Source: Carthagonibacter sp032251515
GTDB lineage: Bacteria > Gemmatimonadota > Gemmatimonadetes > Palauibacterales > Palauibacteraceae
Assembly: GCA_032251515.1 (NCBI GenBank)
Contig: JAVVDU010000011.1
Span: 1-64,000, forward strand
Direction: 5' to 3'
DNA: 64,000 bases
A program made the position numbers and the translations under genes. Below the pieces are notes generated by a model that saw only the letters and a program-made list of their open reading frames with translations, made no database searches and was not told where the DNA came from. Below are positions 16,577 to 23,764 of this stretch, piece after piece (the first letter of the stretch is position 1; each line of letters opens with the position of its first letter).

Positions 16577-16616
16577 CGGAGGCGCGGCGCCCGTGCGCCG
16601 CGTGCCGCAGTCCGGA

Positions 16617-16649
16617 GGAGGCCGGAGGTCCCGCGGGGCCCCGGCCTCC
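16617..16649 (+). terminator. Rho-independent-type hairpin after the cytochrome c gene
   Basis: A perfect 9-base stem GGAGGCCGG / CCGGCCTCC is extended by a second stem GGTCCC / GGGGCC (one G-U pair) after a bulged A. The following bases are CGCCGTTTCCCC, a short T-run. It lies 40 bases after the stop codon. Confidence 0.6.
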
Positions 16650-16693
16650 CGCCGTTTCCCCCCGCGGGGCCGGCGCCGCCGGCGGGAGGTCGC

Positions 16694-17749
16694 GTGATCC
16701 GCATCGCCCTGCTTCCCGGTGACGGGATCGGCCCCGAGGTCACGGGCGAGGCGCGCCGCGTGCTGGAGGCCGCCGCCGCGGCCGGGCTCGCGGAGCTGTC
16801 GTTCGAGACCTTCCCGCACGGGGCCGATCACTTCCTGGCCACCGGGGAGACGCTCGGCGACGAGGCGTTCGCCCGCCTGCGCGACGGGTTCGACGCGATC
16901 CTGCTCGGCGCGGTGGGCGATCCGCGGGTGCCCGACCACCGGCACGCCCGCGACATCCTGCTCGGCCTGCGATTCCGACTCGACCTGTACGCGAACCTGC
17001 GCCCGGCCCGCCTGCGCCTCCCGGAGCTCTCCCCGCTGCGCGGCGCGGCGGAGCGGCCGTTCGACGTGACGATCGTGCGCGAGAACACCGAGGGCTTCTA
17101 CGCCGGGGCGGGCGGGGTGCTGCGGGAAGGCACGCCCGGCGAGGTCGCGGTCGCCGACGGCCTCGCGACCCGCGTCGGGGTGGAGCGCATCGTGCGCGCC
17201 GCGTTCGCGCTGGCGAGGCGGGAGGGACGCGGTCGCGTGACTCTGGCCGACAAGGCGAACGCCGTGCCCCACCTGTTCGGGCTGTGGCGCCGCGTGTTCC
17301 GGGCCGTGGCGGCCGAGCACCCGGAGATCGAGGCCGAGGAGGCGTACGTGGACGCCGTGGCGATGCGGCTGGTGCGCGAGCCGGAGCGGTTCGAGGTGAT
17401 CGTGACCGAGAACCTGCTGGGCGACATCCTGTCCGACCTCGCCTGCGAGCTGGCCGGCGGGATCGGGCTCGCGCCCTCGGCGAACCTGAACCCCGGGCGC
17501 CACGCGCTGTACGAGCCGGTGCACGGGAGCGCCCCGGACCTCGCGGGGACGGGAACCGCGAACCCCGTGGGGGCGATTCTCAGCGCGGCCCTCCTGCTGG
17601 CCGGCGCCGGCGCCGCCGAGGCGGCGGCCCGCGTCGAGGAGGCCGTCGACGCGGCGCTGCGCGGCGGGATCCGCACGCCGGACACCGGCGGAGACCGTTC
17701 CACGCGCGACGTGGGAGCGTGGATCGCCGACCGCGTGCGGGGCGGCTGA
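16694..17749 (+). CDS. Isocitrate/isopropylmalate dehydrogenase family protein
   Basis: A 351-aa beta-decarboxylating dehydrogenase that oxidises a 2-hydroxy acid with NAD(P) and Mg2+. The N-terminal IRIALLPGDGIGPEV is the family start. RENTEGFYAGAGG (about residues 129-141) is the substrate region and matches IDH, homoisocitrate or tartrate-type enzymes as much as LeuB. The cofactor region reads YEPVHGSAPDLAGTGTANP. The metal site is in TENLLGDILSDLACEL. The substrate cannot be fixed from motifs, and no leuC or leuD is nearby, so I give no symbol. GTG 16694 follows GGGAGG. Confidence 0.82.
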   Translation: MIRIALLPGDGIGPEVTGEARRVLEAAAAAGLAELSFETFPHGADHFLATGETLGDEAFARLRDGFDAILLGAVGDPRVPDHRHARDILLGLRFRLDLYANLRPARLRLPELSPLRGAAERPFDVTIVRENTEGFYAGAGGVLREGTPGEVAVADGLATRVGVERIVRAAFALARREGRGRVTLADKANAVPHLFGLWRRVFRAVAAEHPEIEAEEAYVDAVAMRLVREPERFEVIVTENLLGDILSDLACELAGGIGLAPSANLNPGRHALYEPVHGSAPDLAGTGTANPVGAILSAALLLAGAGAAEAAARVEEAVDAALRGGIRTPDTGGDRSTRDVGAWIADRVRGG

Positions 17750-17819
17750 CCGGCGCGGCCGACCGGCGCGGCGCCGGAGGCCGACGCACCTCGAACCGAC
17801 AGACCGACAGGGAGACCCG

Positions 17820-19022
17820 ATGGGAACCATGGGCACCGACCGCGAGGTCGTCTTTCTTTCCGCCGTCCGCACCCCGTTCGGCACGTTCGGGGGCAGCCTG
17901 AAGGACCTGTCCGCCACCGAGCTGGGCATTCACTCGTCGCGGGCCGCCGTGGAGCGCTCCGGCGTGGACCCGGCGGAGCTGGACGAGGTGTTCTTCGGGA
18001 ACGTGATCCAGACCTCGTCCGACGCCGTGTACCTGGCCCGGCACATCGGCCTGAACGCCGGCCTGCGGGTGGAGGCGCCCGCCCTCACCCTGAACCGCCT
18101 GTGCGGCTCCGGCTTCCAGGCGGTGATCGACGGGGCCGAGGCGATCCTGCTCGGCGGCGCGCGCGCCTGCCTGACCGGTGGCGCGGAGTCGATGAGCCAG
18201 GCGCCGCACGTGGTGCGCGGGGCGCGCTGGGGCCTGCGGCTCGGGCCGTCCGCCCCGTTCGAGGACTCCCTGTGGGAGGCCCTGACCGACACGTACTGCG
18301 GCTTCTCGATGGCGCAGACGGCCGAGAACCTCGCCGACGAGTACGACATCCCGCGCGAGGAGGCCGACGCGGTGGCCCTGCGCAGCCAGCGGCTCGCGGC
18401 GCGCGCCTGGGAGGAGGGCCGCCTGGCCGAGGAGGTCGCGCCGGTCGTCCTGAAACGCCGCGGCCGGGAGGAGCGGTTCGAGCGGGATGAGCACCTGCGC
18501 CCCGACACCACGGCCGAGGCCCTCGCCGCCCTGCGTCCCTACTTCCGCAAGGATGGCCTCGTCACCGCCGGCAACGCGAGCGGCATCGGGGACGGGGCGG
18601 CGGCCCTGGTGATCGCCGACGCGGAGTTCGCCGACGCGCACGGCGTCGCGCCGATCGGCCGGCTCGTGTCGTGGGCCGTCGCCGGCGTACCGCCCCGGAT
18701 CATGGGGATCGGCCCGGCGCCCGCCTCCCGCGCCGCCCTGGAGCGCGCCGGCCTCTCGCTGTCCGACATCGACGTGATCGAGGTGAACGAGGCCTTCGCG
18801 CCCCAGTACGTCGCCGTGGAGCGGGAGCTGGGGCTCGACCGCGAGCGGGTGAACGTGAACGGCGGGGCGATCGCCCTCACCCATCCCCTGGGCGCCACCG
18901 GCGCCCGCATCACCACCACCCTGCTGCACGAGCTGCGGCGGCGCGGCGGCGGCCTCGGACTCGGGTCCGCCTGCATCGGCGGGGGGCAGGGGATCGCCGT
19001 GGTACTGCGCGTGGACGGCTGA
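17820..19022 (+). CDS. Thiolase (acetyl-CoA C-acetyltransferase family)
   Basis: A 400-aa thiolase. The nucleophile is Cys95 in LNRLCGSGFQA. The NEAFA block, His355 in LTHPLGATGARI and Cys385 in GSACIGGGQG complete the active site. It either condenses two acetyl-CoA or cleaves 3-ketoacyl-CoA. The 3-hydroxybutyryl-CoA dehydrogenase 2 kb downstream suggests a short-chain, butanoate-type role; no PHB synthase is seen in the window. ATG 17820 follows GGGAG; an internal ATG four codons later is less well placed. Normal length for the family. Confidence 0.92.
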   Translation: MGTMGTDREVVFLSAVRTPFGTFGGSLKDLSATELGIHSSRAAVERSGVDPAELDEVFFGNVIQTSSDAVYLARHIGLNAGLRVEAPALTLNRLCGSGFQAVIDGAEAILLGGARACLTGGAESMSQAPHVVRGARWGLRLGPSAPFEDSLWEALTDTYCGFSMAQTAENLADEYDIPREEADAVALRSQRLAARAWEEGRLAEEVAPVVLKRRGREERFERDEHLRPDTTAEALAALRPYFRKDGLVTAGNASGIGDGAAALVIADAEFADAHGVAPIGRLVSWAVAGVPPRIMGIGPAPASRAALERAGLSLSDIDVIEVNEAFAPQYVAVERELGLDRERVNVNGGAIALTHPLGATGARITTTLLHELRRRGGGLGLGSACIGGGQGIAVVLRVDG

Positions 19023-19027
19023 GCCCG

Positions 19028-19104
19028 GCGGGGGGCGCGGCCCGGAGGCGGCGCCCGGACCGGCTGGCCGCTGGCTGGCCGCCCCCGGAGGCGGCGCCCC
19101 CCGC
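19028..19104 (+). repeat. Long-range perfect inverted repeat between thiolase and slipin genes
   Basis: The 11-base arm GCGGGGGGCGC at 19028-19038 is exactly mirrored by GCGCCCCCCGC at 19094-19104. Between them the element CGGAGGCGGCGCC occurs twice as a direct repeat, and CTGGCCGCTGGC is a short tandem. It may act as a GC-rich terminator or RNA-stabilising structure. A TATCTT -10-like hexamer for the slipin gene follows directly at 19112. Confidence 0.4.
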
Positions 19105-19162
19105 GATGCCGTATCTTCCCCGGTGGCCGCACCCGTATCCCGCCAGGCCCCGGAGAGACCCC

Positions 19163-20191
19163 ATGGAGACCATTCTCGCCATCATCGCCGCCGGCGGCGC
19201 CGCGGCGCTCGCCACGAGCCTCCGCATCCTGCGCGAGTACGAGCGCGCCGTGGTGTTCCGCCTCGGCCGCGTCCGTCCCCTGCGCGGGCCCGGAATCATC
19301 TTCCTCGTCCCGTTCGGCATCGAGCGGATGGTGCGCGTGGGACTGCGGATCATCGCGATGGACATCCCGCCCCAGGACGTGATCACGCGCGACAACGTGT
19401 CGGTGAAGGTGAACGCGGTCCTGTACTTCCGCGTTCGCGACCCGAGCAAGGCGGTGCTGGAGATCGAGGACTTCCTGTTCGCCACCTCGCAGCTCGCCCA
19501 GACCACCCTGCGCTCGGTGATCGGGCAGGCCGAGCTGGACGAGCTGCTGGCCGAGCGGGAGAAGTTCAACCAGATCCTGCAGCGGATCATCGACGAGGGG
19601 ACCGATGCCTGGGGTATCGACGTGACGGGCGTCGAGGTGAAGGACGTGGACCTGCCGCAGGAGATGAAGCGGGTCATCGCCCGGCAGGCCGAGGCCGAGC
19701 GCGAGCGGCGCGCCAAGGTGATCAACGCGGAGGGCGAGCTGCAGGCCGCGGCCCGGCTATCCGACGCCGCCCGGCTGCTGGCCCGCCACCCGGCCTCCCT
19801 GCAGCTGCGCTTCCTGCAGACCGCCTCGGAGATCGCCGCGGAGAACAACTCCACCACGCTGTTCCCGCTCCCCCTCGACCTCGGGCCGCTGCGCGAGATC
19901 CTCGCCCGCCCGGCGGCTTCCGCCGACGACGAGGAGACCGAGTCCATCGCCGAGCTCACGGCCCGGGCCCGCCGCTCGGCCGACGAGGCGGCGGGCCTCG
20001 TGCCCGGCGCCGACGTGCCGCGCCTCGGCGAGGCGATGCCGCGCACCTTCGACGAGCTGATGGACCGGGTGCGGCGCGGCACGGGCCAGCCGCGGCCGGG
20101 CGGCCGGCCGCCGTCCGAGGCCACCGGGACCGCCGGGGCCACCGAGGAGTCGACCGGCGGCGAGCCGGACGAAGGAGACGCCCCGGCGTGA
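19163..20191 (+). CDS. SPFH/band-7 membrane protein (slipin)
   Basis: A 342-aa protein with an N-terminal membrane segment (about residues 2-20) and a band-7 domain (LREYERAVVFRLGRVRPLRGPG to ARQAEAERERRAKVINAEGE). A C-terminal segment covers oligomerisation (LRFLQTASEIAAENNSTTLFPLPLDL, typical of slipins), followed by an acidic tail of about 90 residues. Slipins form ring-like assemblies on the inner membrane that organise membrane domains and often work with an NfeD protease partner. No NfeD is seen next door. ATG 19163 follows CGGAGAG. The next gene overlaps its stop (GTGA), so the following unknown membrane protein may be its partner. Confidence 0.88.
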   Translation: METILAIIAAGGAAALATSLRILREYERAVVFRLGRVRPLRGPGIIFLVPFGIERMVRVGLRIIAMDIPPQDVITRDNVSVKVNAVLYFRVRDPSKAVLEIEDFLFATSQLAQTTLRSVIGQAELDELLAEREKFNQILQRIIDEGTDAWGIDVTGVEVKDVDLPQEMKRVIARQAEAERERRAKVINAEGELQAAARLSDAARLLARHPASLQLRFLQTASEIAAENNSTTLFPLPLDLGPLREILARPAASADDEETESIAELTARARRSADEAAGLVPGADVPRLGEAMPRTFDELMDRVRRGTGQPRPGGRPPSEATGTAGATEESTGGEPDEGDAPA

Positions 20192-21078
20192 CCGGGCGGG
20201 AGGTCGGCCCGGCCGGCCGGGCGGGTCCGCTCGAGGATCTCGCGTCCCTGCCCGCGGAGATCACCCGCGGCCAGCTGGAGAAGGTGATCCACCGGGCGGC
20301 CGAGCTGCAGTTCGCCCGCGACGGGACGCCCGATGGCCTGGAGCCGGACGAGGTCGTGCGGATCGCCGAGGAGGCCGGCCTCGAGGGCCGGTACGTCCGG
20401 CAGGCCCTGGCCGAGATGCGGGCCGATGCCCTCCTGCCGGCCGTGCCGGAGGAGCGGACGCTGGCCACGCGGCTCTGGGGCCCGACGACCGTCGTGGTGG
20501 CGCGCGTCGTGCCGGGCGCGCCGGCGGAGATCCAGGCGGGCCTCGCGCGCCACCTCGAGGAGCGCGAGAGCCTGCGCTGCGTTCGGAACCGGCCGGGCAG
20601 CCTGGTCCTCGAGCCGGCCTCCGACCTGATGAGCCAGCTGCGCCGGGGGCTCGACTTCTCGGGGCGCGGGTACGAGCTGGCCAGGGCCCGATCGCTGCGC
20701 GTGATGATCCAGCCGCTCGAGGAGGGACGCTCCCTCGTCTCGGTGACCGCCGACATCGGGAACCAGCGTACGGGGCACGTGCTCGGCTGGTTCCTGCCGC
20801 TGACCGGGTTCGGGATTCCGACGGCGCTCGTGTCGATCCTGGCGGTGGGAGAGCCGGCGCTCGTGGTGATCCCCGCCGTGGCCGGGGGCGTCGCGGCCGT
20901 CGGGACGTACGGGGTCTCCCGCACGCTGGCCCGGCGCCGCACGCGCATGGAGCTGGCCCTGCAGGGCCTGCTGGACCGGCTGGAGACGGGCTCGCGGCTC
21001 TCGCCGGAGAGGCCGACGCTGCGGGACCGGATCACGGAGTTCCTGGACGAGGGACCGACAGACAGGAGGAGATCTTGA
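20188..21078 (+). CDS. Membrane protein of unknown function linked to slipin
   Basis: A 296-aa protein I cannot name. Residues 25-75 resemble a small helical domain often seen at the start of such proteins (ITRGQLEKVIHRAAELQF, EEAGLEGRYVRQALAEM). The middle is soluble. Two hydrophobic segments lie at about residues 210-265 (GWFLPLTGFGIPTALVSIL, ALVVIPAVAGGVAAVG), and the end is basic and charged. GTG 20188 overlaps the slipin stop and GAAGGAG stands before it. Its own stop overlaps the TTG of the dehydrogenase gene. The three genes are therefore translated as a coupled set. Confidence 0.72.
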   Translation: MTGREVGPAGRAGPLEDLASLPAEITRGQLEKVIHRAAELQFARDGTPDGLEPDEVVRIAEEAGLEGRYVRQALAEMRADALLPAVPEERTLATRLWGPTTVVVARVVPGAPAEIQAGLARHLEERESLRCVRNRPGSLVLEPASDLMSQLRRGLDFSGRGYELARARSLRVMIQPLEEGRSLVSVTADIGNQRTGHVLGWFLPLTGFGIPTALVSILAVGEPALVVIPAVAGGVAAVGTYGVSRTLARRRTRMELALQGLLDRLETGSRLSPERPTLRDRITEFLDEGPTDRRRS

Positions 21079-21965
21079 GCCAGATACGGAAGGTGGGCGT
21101 GGCCGGGTGCGGCCTGATGGGCCGGGGCATCGCCCAGGTGTGCGCGTCGGCGGGCTTCGAGACGGTGGTGCGCGAGGTGAACGAGGAGCTGCTCGGCAAG
21201 GGCCTCGGCGCGATCGAGAAGACCCTGGGGCGGGTGGTGGAGAAGGGGAAGCTCACCGCCGACGACCGGGACGCGATCCTCGGCCGGCTGCGCGGCACGG
21301 TGGACCTGGCCGACCTCGCCGACTGCGACCTGGTGATCGAGGCGATCGTCGAGAACATCGACGCGAAGACCGACCTGCTCGGCGTGCTGGACCGCCAGTG
21401 CCCGGCGCACACGATCTTCGCCTCCAACACCTCGAGCCTCACCGTCACCGAGATGGCGGCGGCCACGGAGCGGCCCGACCGGGTGGTGGGCCTGCACTTC
21501 TTCAACCCCGTCCCCGTGATGCAGCTCGTGGAGGTCGTGCGCACCGGCTCCACGTCGCAGGAGACGTTCGACCGGGCCTTCGCGTTCGCGAAGGCGCTCG
21601 GCAAGGTGCCCGTGGCCTGCCGCGACAACTCCGGGTTCATCGTGAACCGCCTGCTCGTGCCCTACATGCTCGACGCGATCCGGGCCTACGAGGAGGGGAT
21701 CGGCTCGATCGAGGACATCGACACGGCGATGAAGCTCGGGACCGGCTATCCCATGGGGCCGTTCACCCTGGGCGACTTCGTGGGCCTCGACACGCTGTAC
21801 TACATCTCCGGGATCATGTTCGACGAGTACCGCGAGAAGCGGTTCGCGGCGCCGCCCCTCCTGCGGCGGATGTTCCTCGCCGGGCACCACGGCCGGAAGG
21901 CGGGCCGCGGGTTCTACGACTACGCGGGCGCGGAGCCGGTGGTCAGCGACTTCGTGCGCCGCTGA
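21075..21965 (+). CDS. 3-hydroxybutyryl-CoA dehydrogenase
   Basis: A 296-aa NAD-dependent 3-hydroxyacyl-CoA dehydrogenase. The NAD loop is GVAGCGLMGRGIAQ (residues 8-21), SNTSSL at 118 is the serine region, and the catalytic His is H141 in GLHFFNPVPVMQLVE. The C-terminal domain begins near DNSGFIVNRLLVPY. It oxidises (S)-3-hydroxybutyryl-CoA to acetoacetyl-CoA, the substrate of the thiolase at 17820. The start is TTG 21075, with AGGAGG six bases upstream and overlap with the previous stop; no better codon is near. Ten bases after the stop the assembly gap begins. Confidence 0.9.
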   Translation: MSQIRKVGVAGCGLMGRGIAQVCASAGFETVVREVNEELLGKGLGAIEKTLGRVVEKGKLTADDRDAILGRLRGTVDLADLADCDLVIEAIVENIDAKTDLLGVLDRQCPAHTIFASNTSSLTVTEMAAATERPDRVVGLHFFNPVPVMQLVEVVRTGSTSQETFDRAFAFAKALGKVPVACRDNSGFIVNRLLVPYMLDAIRAYEEGIGSIEDIDTAMKLGTGYPMGPFTLGDFVGLDTLYYISGIMFDEYREKRFAAPPLLRRMFLAGHHGRKAGRGFYDYAGAEPVVSDFVRR

Positions 21966-21975
21966 GGGCGGCCGG

Positions 21976-22075
21976 NNNNNNNNNNNNNNNNNNNNNNNNN
22001 NNNNNNNNNNNNNNNNNNNNNNNNNNNNNNNNNNNNNNNNNNNNNNNNNNNNNNNNNNNNNNNNNNNNNNNNNNN
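21976..22075. other. Scaffold gap of 100 N
   Basis: Exactly 100 undetermined bases join two contigs. Such a fixed number usually stands for a gap of unknown length, so the distance and even the adjacency of the dehydrogenase gene and recF are not proven by this sequence. Confidence 0.98.
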
Positions 22076-22076
22076 G

Positions 22077-22106
22077 TTGCCCGCCCGCGCCCGTCGCGAC
22101 TATCTT
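22077..22106 (+). promoter_or_regulatory. Candidate promoter of recF
   Basis: TTGCCC (22077-22082), an 18-base spacer and TATCTT (22101-22106) begin two bases after the gap. The ATG of recF is nine bases after the -10, leaving a leader of only about three bases. Confidence 0.5.
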
Positions 22107-22115
22107 TTCCGGGTT

Positions 22116-23402
22116 ATGCAGACTGCGGAGCGAGCGCGCGTCGAGGCCCCCGGGGAGGCGCCCGCGGTGACGCTCGGCCGCCTTCATCTGCGGGATTTCC
22201 GCAACTTCGCGGACCTGCGCTGCGAGGTGCCGCCCGCCGGGGCGATGATCGTGGGACCGAACGGGTCCGGGAAGACGAACTTCCTCGAGGCGATCTACTA
22301 CCTGGAGGTGTTCCGCTCCTTCCGCGGGGTGCCCGACGGAGACCTCGTGCGCTTCGGGGCGGACGTGTTCCGTATCGAGGCGGGGCTGCGCGGGAGCGAG
22401 GGGCCGGACGAGGTGGCGGCGGCGTTCCGGCGGGCCGGCCGGCGCAAGAAGGTGGAGCTGGACGGGGCCGAGCCGGACCGGATCGCCGACGCCCTCGGCG
22501 CGTTCGGCGCGGTGATCTTCCACCTCGATGACGCCGAGCTCGTCTCCGGCTCGCCGGGCCGGCGCCGGCGCTGGCTCGACATCCTGCTCTCCCTCGTGGA
22601 GCCGGGCTACGTGGCCGCCCTGCAGCGGTACCGCGCCGTGCTGGCACAGCGCAACGAGGCGCTGCGGGCCGGGCGCGACGCGGTGGTGGAGGCGTGGACC
22701 GAGGGCCTGGTGGGCCCGGGGGCCCGCGTGATGGAGGCCCGGGCGCGCTTCACGTCCGAGCGCGAGGCGGACTTCCGCCGCTACCACGCGGCCATCGCGG
22801 GCGGGGGAGACGCGGCCCTGCGCTACGAGCCGGGGCTCGGCGGATCGGGCCCCGCGGAGGCGCCGGACGGCGGCGGCGCGGACGAGGCCGCCGAGGCCGC
22901 GGAGGCCGCGGAGGCCGCGGAGGCTGCGGAGGTCACGGAGTCCGCGGAGTCCGCGGCGCCCGACGAGGCCGGGTGGGCGGCGCGGCTGCGCGAGCGGCTC
23001 GCCGCGTGCGCGGCGCGGGACCGGCGGCGCGGATTCACCACCGCCGGACCGCACCGGGACGACCTGGCGATCCGGGCCGCGGTGGAGCCGGAGGGCGGTC
23101 CGCGCCGTGACCTGCGCCAGTTCGGGTCGGGGGGGCAGCGGCGCACCGCGGCCATCGCCCTGCGGCTGGTGGAGGCCGACAGCCTGCGCGAGCGGCGGGG
23201 CCGCGAGCCGGTGTACCTGCTGGACGACGTGTTCGCCGAGCTGGACCGGGAGCGCGCCGGGCGCGTGTTCCGGCTGCTCGAGGAGGGCCGGACCGGGCAG
23301 GTCCTGTTCACGGCCCCCAAGCCGTCGGACCTGCCCCTGCGGGCCGGAGGGCTGGCCGCGTGGCGGATCCGCGACGGCCGGCTCGACACGGGCGCCACGT
23401 GA
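22116..23402 (+). CDS. recF: DNA replication/repair protein RecF
   Basis: A 428-aa SMC-like ATPase that loads RecA at gaps with RecO and RecR. Walker A is GPNGSGKT at residues 47-54, followed by FLEAIYYLEVFRSFRG. The signature FGSGGQRRTAAIAL and Walker B YLLDDVFAELD are near the end. It is about 60 residues longer than usual. Much of the excess is an Ala/Glu-rich insert at about residues 248-287, encoded by tandem 9-base repeats (22884-22955). ATG 22116 is used; the frame is open upstream to the gap, so an earlier start cannot be excluded. The order recF-dciA-gyrB is the usual one beside dnaA and dnaN, which are not in the window. Confidence 0.93.
   Translation: MQTAERARVEAPGEAPAVTLGRLHLRDFRNFADLRCEVPPAGAMIVGPNGSGKTNFLEAIYYLEVFRSFRGVPDGDLVRFGADVFRIEAGLRGSEGPDEVAAAFRRAGRRKKVELDGAEPDRIADALGAFGAVIFHLDDAELVSGSPGRRRRWLDILLSLVEPGYVAALQRYRAVLAQRNEALRAGRDAVVEAWTEGLVGPGARVMEARARFTSEREADFRRYHAAIAGGGDAALRYEPGLGGSGPAEAPDGGGADEAAEAAEAAEAAEAAEVTESAESAAPDEAGWAARLRERLAACAARDRRRGFTTAGPHRDDLAIRAAVEPEGGPRRDLRQFGSGGQRRTAAIALRLVEADSLRERRGREPVYLLDDVFAELDRERAGRVFRLLEEGRTGQVLFTAPKPSDLPLRAGGLAAWRIRDGRLDTGAT
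22884..22955 (+). repeat. Tandem 9-base repeats inside recF
   Basis: Eight consecutive in-frame 9-mers based on GAGGCCGCG (later copies GAGGCTGCG, GAGGTCACG, GAGTCCGCG) encode Glu-Ala-Ala or Glu-Ser-Ala units. They form a flexible or helical low-complexity insert and are a likely site of copy-number change by slippage. Confidence 0.85.
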
Positions 23403-23764
23403 CCGGGAAGGGAAGCGACGGGCGGGAGCGGCGGCGCCCGCCGGAGCGGATCGGCGGGCTGCTGGGCGCCTTGCTCGCCAAGTGGGGTATCGCCGAGCGC
23501 GTCGAGCGCGCCTCGGCCATCGCCGACTGGGAGGCGCTCGTCGGACCGGCGATCGCCCGGGTGGCGCGTCCCGTGCGGATCCGGGGCGAGACGCTGTTCG
23601 TGGAGGTGGAGAGCGCCGCGTGGCGCCAGGAGCTCAGCCTGCTCCGGCCCCGGTTGCTCCGGAAGCTGAACGCCGGCAAGCGTGCCGGACGGATCGAGAG
23701 GATCGTCTTCCTGCAGTCGGACGGCAGGATCGCGGAGGAGAGGGATGGCGAAGACGAACGGTAA
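23399..23764 (+). CDS. dciA: DciA-like protein (DUF721)
   Basis: A 121-aa protein with the DUF721 domain: IGGLLGALLAKWGIAERVERASAIADWEALVG, then TLFVEVESAAWRQELSLLRPRLLRKLN. DciA is the ancestral loader or operator of the replicative helicase DnaB in bacteria without DnaC or DnaI. The GTG start overlaps the recF stop (GTGA). The end of the gene overlaps the start of gyrB by 20 bases. This recF-dciA-gyrB order is common. The family's C-terminal KH-like region is present in full. Confidence 0.85.
   Translation: MTGKGSDGRERRRPPERIGGLLGALLAKWGIAERVERASAIADWEALVGPAIARVARPVRIRGETLFVEVESAAWRQELSLLRPRLLRKLNAGKRAGRIERIVFLQSDGRIAEERDGEDER

Noticed and set aside
21956..22531. Reading frames that run through the N gap and would fuse the dehydrogenase region to recF
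   Set aside because: The N run has no coding meaning, and the frames are shadows of the real genes on either side.
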